Positions 22,091 to 28,540 of a DNA stretch of 28,540 bases are shown in pieces; within the stretch, counting starts at the first letter, position 1, and every line of letters begins with the position of its first letter. Source of the stretch: Phoronis australis (Eukaryota; Phoronida; Phoronidae); contig NMRA01000568.1 of NCBI GenBank assembly GCA_002633005.1, forward strand, positions 179,302 to 207,841, written 5' to 3'. A program made the position numbers and the translations under genes. A model generated the notes under the pieces. That model was not told the DNA's origin. It made no database searches and was given only the letters and a program-made list of their open reading frames with translations.

Positions 22091-22155
22091 GCAAATGCTT
22101 CCAACCCGACAAAATGTTGGGCCCCCCCCCTTGTGATATCCTAGATCCGCCACTG
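22091..22155 (+). mobile_element. G-rich miniature element, partial copy at gap edge
   Basis: After the Ns the sequence runs into a C-rich segment and ends CCTAGATCCGCCACTG, the reverse complement of the family start CAGTGGCGGATCTAGG. Only one end is visible; the rest is in the gap. Confidence 0.55.
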
Positions 22156-22159
22156 ACTA

Positions 22160-23300
22160 TGCCGCCACTTTTTTAAGCTAGTGGTTCACCTTCTCAAAGG
22201 CGATATTTTGCTGTTGCTTTGGCAAGATCTTTCAACCTGCCGGCAAATAAATGTGTGTTTTTATTTCCTTCCACCACAAGGTCTTTAAGAAATTGTCATT
22301 CGTAGCCAAGGTGGTAGACTGCACCCGCCAGCATATGAAACTGGTTTTTCTCCTTTTGTGTGAACCAGGGCAATTACTGCATTAGCGATGTATCCAATGC
22401 CAAAATAAACCAATGAAACTATCGTGGACTAAAACTGGTGTTTTTTCTATCAAATTGGCCTCCGAAATTGAATTCTCCATGAAAAAAATTTGTCATTGTC
22501 GTTCGTTACAGGGGAAAGACGATAAATATTAGCCAAATACGATGTCATTGATGTTCTTACCAAGGGAAGTGTGTTGACTGTAATGTCGGATACACAATTG
22601 GTTTATGAGCGTCAACAGAAGATCGCAAGAACGCTTTAACGATAAAAACTTGTTACCTGATCCTGGAAACTCCTTTCGTGTGGAGTTGAAACTGTACACT
22701 CTACAGTTTTGACTATACCATAAAACTACTCGTGTTAAAAACCCATGGAAAGCAGATAGGGACACATCTATAAAGTCGACCTGGCGCATTAATTTGATAG
22801 AGTTTCATTCACACAATCCGAGAAGAAGGCGTTAAGTGAACGGTTTTCCTCTGTTTGACAAATACCATGCAAACTCATGAAATATGATGTCGCTTTCGTA
22901 AACTGCAACGATGATACATTTCTCGCATGTGCATTCGACATAAATTGTAACAATTTCGTAAAATGTAACAACTTGATGCGTTTTAGGAGAAGCCTAGCAA
23001 CGTAAAATATAACAATGGCACAATTGTTACATTTTACGAAATTGTTACATTTTACGGCGTATACTGTAATTGATGGCTTCCTTTCATTACTTGATTGCTC
23101 AATGTCGGATCCTTCACGAGATACACATTTAAAATATAAAAATACGACTGTAGTCAACACTTAAAGAGAAATTTAGAAACGTGTAAATGTGCGTTTGGTT
23201 CGTCTTAACATCAAATTCTGCCTCTGTCTTCGTTCGCCACACGCTTTACTAATTCCATCCAATGTAGAATGGGAATCTTTCTAGTGTTAACCAGTGCACG
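22160..23300. other. Non-coding stretch with an inverted repeat
   Basis: No supported exon. A minus-strand donor-like GTAAGA after CCCTTG near 22561 has an open stretch beside it, but a stop and no clear acceptor. The inverted repeat at 22946-23056 is listed separately. Confidence 0.4.
22946..23056. repeat. 26-bp perfect inverted repeat built from a 17-bp unit
   Basis: The left arm (22946-22971) contains CGTAAAATGTAACAA preceded by TGTAACAATTT. The right arm (23024-23056) carries the same unit twice in reverse. A fifth, imperfect unit (CGTAAAATATAACAA) sits between them at 23001. The perfect part of the two arms is 26 bp. It could form a cruciform or RNA hairpin, or be the remains of a small foldback element. 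Confidence 0.65.
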
Positions 23301-23308
23301 TTTTGCAG

Positions 23309-23524
23309 GCTATCGAACCACCTGCTACGAAAAGGGGAATGAATACAAACTAGTTACCGGCACGGGCTGCGAGAATTTTACCCAAAGGAACGTGTTTAAC
23401 AACGTGTTCGGTTTGCTCCAATGTCCTAAAGGGCTTCAGTTTAACGTGAGACCATGTGTGTGCGATTACCCGTACCGAACCAGGTGCGCCCTGCAGATAG
23501 ACAATCAAGAAAATCTTCCAGCTT
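23309..23524 (+). CDS. Chitin-binding peritrophin-A-like (CBM14) domain exon
   Basis: After a good acceptor (GTTTTGCAG) the phase-1 frame encodes GYRTTCYEKGNEYKLVTGTG, then CENFTQRN, then LLQCPKGLQFN and CVCDYPYRTRC. The CP-x-G-L-x-F-N ... C-D-Y-P ... C core is the signature of secreted type-2 chitin-binding domains. It is atypical: the Cys expected in the Y-x-C step is Arg (TQR), and an extra Cys appears before CDYP. ENFT is an N-glycosylation sequon. The donor is uncertain: GTATGC at 23525 gives 216 nt, phase 1-1; GTGATC at 23582 gives 273 nt, also phase 1-1, adding a hydrophobic stretch. Without splicing the frame stops at 23590-23592. It matches the phase of the neighbouring six-cysteine exons, so one shared transcript is possible, but an AATAAA at 23793 could also end a separate gene. 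Confidence 0.65.
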
Positions 23525-23792
23525 GTATGCGAATCTTGCTTGTTTTAGCGTCAGCGTTGTTTCAATTCGAAAGAATTTTAGGTGATCATTGAACCTTCCT
23601 TGTTATACAATAGGTCCATTCTGCATTACATATGTGCTTCAAGCCGAGTCTCATTTTGCACTGATGCGCATGCTCGAATTTGTGCAAAATTTGCCGTCTG
23701 GCAGAAAACACTCGATGCACGTGCAGGTAACCGGTTATTTTGTCTGGCAACACTCATTTTGCATAGATCGAATTACAGGCGATTTGTGAGCC

Positions 23793-23798
23793 AATAAA
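23793..23798 (+). terminator. Possible poly-A signal
   Basis: AATAAA on the plus strand about 200 bases after the chitin-binding stop codon. If used, the chitin-binding exon would be the last exon of its transcript and separate from the array downstream. Confidence 0.25.
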
Positions 23799-24222
23799 TC
23801 TGTTACGTAACTGTTGTACAAAAACCAAGTATATTTGAATGAAATGTAATTCAAGGTTTATGTTGAAGTTTCCACTCTTCTCAAGCTTTGTAGTCAACCG
23901 CGTAGACAAGAACATTTGCTTGAGTTTTAATTTTCAATCTCATCTTTTTATTGCATCTGTGTTTCTATTTTGCTTATTTTTGCTTTGCTGAACACGTTTA
24001 CAACATAGCAAGTTCTGTGCTGCTATTGCAGCAAACTCATTTCATTGAGGTAGGCATGCTAAAGATGTTCAAAAGAATTATTGACCGAAACGTCGTGGCA
24101 ATGTTTATGAGCAAGACTTGGACTTAGATAAACACAAAGATTTTAGAAGTGGTATATATGCTTTGAAAATTCCCATGATAACGGGAGGTTTAATGGATTG
24201 TCTTAGCTATTGTTTTTGTTGT

Positions 24223-24381
24223 TGTTTTTGTAATAGTAGTAGTAATAGCACTAATAATGGGAATAACAGTAATAGTTGCTGCTGTTCTTGTTTTTGGTGT
24301 TGTTTTTGTAATAGTAGTAGTAGTAATAGCACTAATAATGGGAATAATAGTAATAGTTGCTGCTGTTCTTGTTTTTGGTGT
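24223..24381 (+). repeat. Tandem pair of ~80-bp T-rich/triplet units
   Basis: Units 24223-24300 and 24301-24381 are identical apart from one substitution and one extra triplet (AGT). They consist of TGTTTTTGTAATAG, TAG/AAT triplets and TTGCTGCTGTTCTTG. They lie just upstream of the first array exon. Their cysteine-rich translation is an accident of the triplets. Confidence 0.8.
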
Positions 24382-24455
24382 TGGTTTTGGTGTTGTCATT
24401 TTTGTTGTTGATATCGCTATTGAACCCTAGATAAATGTACGCTTGCGTCGAATAG

Positions 24456-24686
24456 GTCTTGTGGCCGGAACAAACACAGAAGTCGAACTGCCCGACTTCC
24501 TGAAGTGTCTGGCTAAATGCCTTGGGAAGTCGTTGGCTGAAATCGAACAGTGGTTCAATGAGTGTGGGAACAACAAAAAATGTTGGGCGAAAAAAGTTGG
24601 CTTTACGGGACTAAAGTGCGTTGGCAGTTGCATCATGTTTGATGATGAAACCAGTGACGCCACATCCTTCAATGCAATCAAGTTAG
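24456..24686 (+). CDS. Six-cysteine domain exon, array member B1
   Basis: 231 nt, phase 1-1, acceptor GAATAG, perfect-consensus donor TTAG|GTAAGT. It encodes 77 residues with cysteines spaced C-x3-C-x14-C-x5-C-x11-C-x3-C. Blocks: FLKCLAKCLGKSLAEIEQWF, NECGNNKKCWAKKVG, KCVGSC, then an acidic tail FDDETSD. This is the GNNKK-type loop shared with B2. The tail after TSD differs from all other members and is one codon shorter. The core 24509-24605 (97 nt) is identical to B2 while the first 53 nt of the exon differ at 11 sites. The exon has no signal peptide, so it must be an internal module of a secreted protein, or spliced to the upstream signal exon. Family not recognised. Confidence 0.75.
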
Positions 24687-25185
24687 GTAAGTCATTGAAT
24701 CAGATATTCAATACCGTAAATGAAATTCGACGGGCTATGTCATATCTGGGCTTAATTGCTTCTCTCCACGTCACGATAATGCCACCAAAATTAATTTATC
24801 TTAACAGATTGTCGAAAGACCGAGCCCAGTTTACAGGAAGTTGTGTGTGGCATGCACTCTTTCCACACTGCACGTTTCAAAACCCGATACATGGATATCT
24901 AGAGTTATCATTCTTGAGTTAATTCCCTTTTTGAGTATACCTTTTACATGTATAACTCCTGTCGTATTGGACTGTCTAATCGCTTTGAGCTATCAATCAC
25001 GCGTTCCTATGCTTCCTTTTCTTACAATTAGAAAATAATACTTACATTATTACAGTTGCAATCGGTATTTTGAAAATGTTATTGTTGTTGTTGATGATGT
25101 TATAGGTTGATATTGTTGTGGTTGTCATTTTTGTTGTTGTTGTCGCTAACTCAACCCTGGATAAATATGCACTTCCGTCGGTTAG

Positions 25186-25419
25186 GGGGTGTGGCCGGTA
25201 AAAACACAGAAGTTGATATGCCAGACTTCGTGAAGTGCCTGGCTAAATGCCTTGGGAAGTCGTTGGCTGAAATCGAACAGTGGTTCAATGAGTGTGGGAA
25301 CAACAAAAAATGTTGGGCGAAAAAAGTTGGCTTTAAGGGACTAAAGTGCGTTGGCAGTTGCATCACGTTTGATGATGAAACCAGTGACGTCACATCCGTT
25401 GAGCACGAGATCAGATCAG
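25186..25419 (+). CDS. Six-cysteine domain exon, array member B2
   Basis: 234 nt, phase 1-1, acceptor GTCGGTTAG with a candidate branch point CTAAC about 40 bases upstream. Donor TCAG|GTCCGT is weak (+3 and +4 not consensus). It encodes 78 residues with the invariant spacing x3, x14, x5, x11, x3. It is GNNKK-type like B1 (FVKCLAKCLG, NECGNNKKCWAKKVGF) but its tail (DVTSVEHEI) matches B3-B5, so it looks like a mosaic of the two subtypes. If the weak donor is skipped, the frame runs 18 more codons to a stop at 25473, giving an alternative C-terminus. Confidence 0.75.
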
Positions 25420-26382
25420 GTCCGTCATTAAAAAGATATACAGGTTGTCTAATTCTCGATATCAGTGCAAATTAAGAGCTAACTATTCTTGTCAGCTGTT
25501 CTTAGGTAAAACGCAATAAAGGTAACATCCCTGCAAATTAAACGAATATAAACCTTGCCTCCGTGCAAGAAAGGAACTTTATTTAAACCACTTTTCTCGT
25601 CTGTCCATGTACATGTATGTCGGTATGGCAGCCATTGAGAGAAAATTGTCAAGAAGAGTGTTGCACGCACCGCTACGGTACGTATAATTTTACGCGGACT
25701 CGTAATCAACATCCACAGTCTCTGTTTATTTTTTAGAAATGAAAAAACTCGAGTACAAATTCTACCGACGTTAAACACGAGGGATGTAATTCGACAGAAA
25801 TGGGGGGGCAGTCCTTTGATCTTGTGAACATTTTTTATTTATCAATGCTAAACACCTGAAGATGTCCAAAGAAATAATTGACTGTAGCGTCGTGGCAATG
25901 TAAAAAGGCTACACCATAGTGTAGATAAACCAATAGATTTTAGAATGGATATAAATGTTTGGAATTCCTTCATGATAACGGGAGTTTTAATTTAATGTCT
26001 TTGCTATTGTTTTTATTTTTGTAGGCGTAGTAGTAGTCGTAGCAGCAGCAACAGCAAAAGCAACAGCAGTAGTTCTTGTTATTGTAGTTATTTTTTGTCA
26101 GATGTTGTCGTTAAGTGGATCCAATGTTCGCTTTAATTCGTCCAATAGGTATTGTGGCCGCAACAAACGCAGAAGTCGAACGCCCCTACTTGCTGAAGTG
26201 TCTGGCTAAATGCCTTGACATGTCGTTGGATGAAATCGAAGAGTTGTTTGCAAAGTGCGGAAGAAGAAGGCAATGCTGGTGGAATAAAGTTGGTGTGGAG
26301 GCAGTAAAGTGCCTCCGCAGTTGCATCAAGTTGGATGATGAAAGCAGTGACGTCACATCCGTTGAGCATGAGATCAAACCAG
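25420..26382 (+). repeat. Tandem duplication unit 1 (intron plus B3 exon, 963 bp)
   Basis: The unit comprises the intron after B2 and exon B3. Landmarks shared with the next two units, in order: GGTAACATCCCTGCAAA, TTTATTTAAACCACTTTTCT, ACACGAGGGATGTAATTCGA, CTAAACACCTGAAGATGTCC, GCGTCGTGGCAATG, GGGAGTTTTAATTTAAT, and a TAG/CAG triplet tract before the exon. It is visibly more diverged from units 2 and 3 than they are from each other. Confidence 0.85.
26149..26382 (+). CDS. Six-cysteine domain exon, array member B3
   Basis: 234 nt, phase 1-1, acceptor CGTCCAATAG, donor CCAG|GTCAGT. It encodes 78 residues with the invariant spacing. It is of the GRRRQ subtype: LLKCLAKCLDMSLDEIEELF, AKCGRRRQCWWNKVGVE, KCLRSC, then the acidic tail KLDDESSDVTSVEHEIKPG. 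Compared with B1/B2 the cysteines and LAKCL are fixed while the loop between Cys3 and Cys4 changes from neutral-polar to strongly basic. The nucleotide sequence differs from B4 at one synonymous position (26225 against 27213), so the two exons encode the same protein. Confidence 0.78.
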
Positions 26383-27370
26383 GTCAGTCATTATGCAAGA
26401 ATATATGAAATTTGAGGGTTGTCTAATTTCTGGGTGCAATAGTAATGCCCGACGTCATCAAATTTTAAGCGAGTTAAATCTTGTCAGAAATTATCAGGTA
26501 AATCGCAAAGAAGGTAACATCCCTGCAAACTAAAACGAATATAAACCTTGGCTCCGTGCAAGAAACGAATTTTATTTAAACCACTTTTCTCGTCTGTATG
26601 TCGGCATGGCAGTTATTGAAAGAAAATTGTCAAGAAGTGTGTAGCATGCACCGCAACGGTACGTATGATTTTACGCGGACTCGTAATCAACACCCACTTT
26701 TTTCTGTTTATTTCTTAGTCATGAAAAAAACTTGAGTACCAATTCTATCGACGTTAAACACGAGGGATGTAATTCGACAGAAATGGGGGGCAGTCCTTTG
26801 ATTTTGTGAAGATTTTTTATTTATAAATGCTAAACACCTGAAGATGTCCAAATAAATAATAGACTAAAGCGTCGTGGCAATGTAAATAGGCTGCACCATA
26901 GTGTAGATAAACCAATATATTTTAGAATGGATATAAATGTTTGGAATTCCTTCATGAAATCGGGAGTTTTAATTTAATGTCTTTGCTATTGTTTTTGTTT
27001 TTGTTTTTGTAGCCGTAGTAGTAGTCGTAGCAGCAGCAACAGCAAAAGCAACAGCAGTAGTTTTTTTTATTGTAGTTATTTTTTGTCAGATGTTGTCGTT
27101 AAGTGGATCCAATGTTCGCTTTAATTCGTCCAATAGGTATTGTGGCCGCAACAAACGCAGAAGTCGAACGCCCCTACTTGCTGAAGTGTCTGGCTAAATG
27201 CCTTGACATGTCTTTGGATGAAATCGAAGAGTTGTTTGCAAAGTGCGGAAGAAGAAGGCAATGCTGGTGGAATAAAGTTGGTGTGGAGGCAGTAAAGTGC
27301 CTCCGCAGTTGCATCAAGTTGGATGATGAAAGCAGTGACGTCACATCCGTTGAGCATGAGATCAAACCAG
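26383..27370 (+). repeat. Tandem duplication unit 2 (intron plus B4 exon, 988 bp)
   Basis: Same landmarks as unit 1. Its intron differs from that of unit 3 at roughly 14 substitutions in ~750 bases by eye, plus length changes in the TTTTTG and triplet tracts. The offset between B3 and B4 is exactly 988 bases. Confidence 0.88.
27137..27370 (+). CDS. Six-cysteine domain exon, array member B4 (protein identical to B3)
   Basis: 234 nt, phase 1-1, same splice sites as B3 (CGTCCAATAG acceptor, CCAG|GTCAGT donor). Encodes exactly the same 78 residues as B3; the only nucleotide difference is TCG to TCT in a Ser codon. This is the product of a very recent duplication of exon plus intron, or of gene conversion. 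Two identical exons in one assembly could also reflect merged haplotypes, but the flanking introns differ at several places, which argues for two real copies. Confidence 0.78.
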
Positions 27371-28352
27371 GTCAGTCATTATGCAAGAATATATGAAATT
27401 TGAGGGTTGTCTAATTTCTGGGTGCAATAGTAATGCCCGACGTCATCAAATTTTAAGCGAGTTAAATCTTGTCAGAAATTATCAGGTAAATCGCAAAGAA
27501 GGTAACATCCCTGCAAACTAAAACGAATATAAACCTTGGCTCCGTGCAAGAAACGAATTTTATTTAAACCACTTTTCTCGTCTGTATGTCGGCATGGCAG
27601 TTATTGAAAGAAAATTGTCAAGAAGTGTGTAGCATACACCGCTACGGTACGTATGATTTTACGCGTACTCGTAATCAACACCCACTTTTTTCTGTTTATT
27701 TCTTAGTCATGAAAATAACTCGAGTACCAATTCTATCGACGTTAAACACGAGGGATGTAATTCGACAGAAATGGGGGAGCAGTCCTTTGATTTTGTGAAG
27801 ATTTTTTATTTATAAATGCTAAACACCTGAAGATGTCCAAAGAAATAATCGACTAAAGCGTCGTGGCAATGTAAAAAGGCTACACCATAGTGTAGATAAA
27901 CCAATAGATTTTAGAATGGATATAAATGTTTGGAATTCCTTCATGAAATCGGGAGTTTTAATTTAATATCTTTGTTATTGTTTTTGTTTTTGTAGCTGTA
28001 GTAGTAGTCGTAGCAGCAGCAACAGCAAAAGCAACAGCAGTAGTTCTTGTTATTGTAGTTATTTTTTGTCAGATGTTGTCGCTAAGTGTACCCAGTGTTT
28101 GCTTTAATTCTCCAGTAGGTCTTGTGGCCGCAACAAACGCAGAAGTCGAACTCCCCTACTTCCTAAAGTGTCTGGCTAAATGCCTCGATATGCCGTTGGA
28201 TAAAATCGAACAGTTGTTTAAAAAGTGCGGGAGAAGACGGCAATGCTGGTTTAATAAACTTGGTGTGGAGAAAGGAAAGTGCCTCCGCAGTTGCATCAAG
28301 TTGGATGATGAAAGCAGTGACGTCACATCCGTTGAGCATGAGATCAAACCAG
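27371..28352 (+). repeat. Tandem duplication unit 3 (intron plus B5 exon, 982 bp)
   Basis: The intron is about 98% identical to that of unit 2 by eye, but exon B5 is only about 91% identical to B4. After B5 the sequence departs from the unit 2/3 intron within about 30 bases and instead resembles the sequence after B2 (GAGCTAA then CTTGTCAGC), so the recent duplication block ends at or before B5. Confidence 0.85.
28119..28352 (+). CDS. Six-cysteine domain exon, array member B5
   Basis: 234 nt, phase 1-1, acceptor CTCCAGTAG, donor CCAG|GTCAGT. Encodes 78 residues, invariant cysteine spacing, GRRRQ subtype (KKCGRRRQCWFNKLGVE). It differs from B3/B4 at 11 residues (for example Ser to Pro, Glu to Lys, Ala to Lys, Trp to Phe), all in the first two-thirds; the last ~70 nt are identical. 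About 14 of 20 nucleotide differences change the residue. No terminal exon, stop-containing exon or poly-A signal follows within the window, so the gene or array continues to the right. Confidence 0.76.
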
Positions 28353-28540
28353 GTCAGTCATTAGGCAAGAATATGTGAAATTTGAGCTAAATCTTGTCAG
28401 CAATTCTCAGGTAAAGCGCAATAACCTACTTCCGTGCAAAATGCGTTTTCTCCTGCACAAACATGTATTCGAAATACAAACAGCTGCTCAGAAGAGTAGT
28501 AGGATGAAACGTAAAGCGCTTATTGCTACCCGTCAGTATG
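28353..28540 (+). other. Start of the intron after B5
   Basis: Begins GTCAGTCATTAGGC, then diverges from earlier units. No coding sequence is visible before the window ends. Confidence 0.5.

Noticed and set aside
21295-22176. Long open frames across the N run
   Set aside because: Produced only by unknown bases; no evidence of coding.
22789-23160. 123-codon minus-strand frame
   Set aside because: A large part is translation of the CGTAAAATGTAACAA inverted repeat.
24118-24411. Open frame encoding a very cysteine-, serine- and asparagine-rich peptide
   Set aside because: It is the translation of a TAG/AAT/TGC triplet tract that is itself duplicated; composition comes from the repeat, and it lies in the intron before B1.
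24189-28060. CRISPR-like spacing of repeated units
   Set aside because: The repeats are ~0.7-1 kb exon-plus-intron duplications and triplet tracts in a eukaryotic genome, not short repeats with unique spacers.

Overview
This is a eukaryotic (metazoan) genomic window. It is about 60% A+T, almost all non-coding, has GT/AG-bounded exons, carries small inverted-repeat and tRNA-derived elements, and holds one 737-base assembly gap. There is no prokaryotic-style gene packing. A peritrophin-A-like chitin-binding exon, two degenerate THAP zinc-finger exons, phase-1 secreted-domain exons and the strikingly abundant palindrome TACATGTA suggest a marine invertebrate (mollusc, brachiopod or amphioxus-like). 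The species cannot be fixed from sequence alone.

Layout. Positions 1-11,700 hold no confidently recognised gene: a disrupted coding-like stretch on the minus strand at the left end, a CpG/ETS/CRE promoter-like patch near 3.2 kb with a possible 57-nt exon at 3.57 kb, and three copies of one G-rich miniature element at 7.4, 8.6 and 9.6 kb. Positions 11,700-17,200 hold two broken THAP-domain exons (plus strand at 11.8 kb, minus strand at 17.0 kb), a few exon candidates, a 123-bp foldback hairpin, and a ~397-bp inverted-repeat element that splits a tRNA-derived SINE.

The main content is on the plus strand from 17.85 kb to the right edge. A compact core promoter (paired E-boxes, TATA box, initiator) precedes a signal-peptide exon ending in a phase-1 donor. 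A phase 1-1 exon follows that encodes a six-cysteine domain. A phase-1 chitin-binding-type exon lies at 23.3 kb. From 24.4 kb there is an array of five exons, all phase 1-1, each encoding a 77-78 residue six-cysteine domain with the invariant spacing C-x3-C-x14-C-x5-C-x11-C-x3-C. The last three lie in ~0.96-0.99 kb units duplicated with their introns; two of them encode identical protein. The array has no visible 3' end and probably continues past the window. Because every exon is symmetric in phase 1, any subset could be joined to the signal exon in frame, so the locus could make a multidomain secreted protein, or a set of alternative single-domain ones. I do not recognise the six-cysteine domain as a known family; this is the best candidate for something undescribed.

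A separate minus-strand gene appears to end at about 21.0 kb (terminal exon plus poly-A signal), with its upstream exons probably in or beyond the assembly gap. It would be nested in, or would separate, parts of the plus-strand locus, so whether the first domain exon, the chitin-binding exon and the five-exon array belong to one transcript is not settled by sequence alone.
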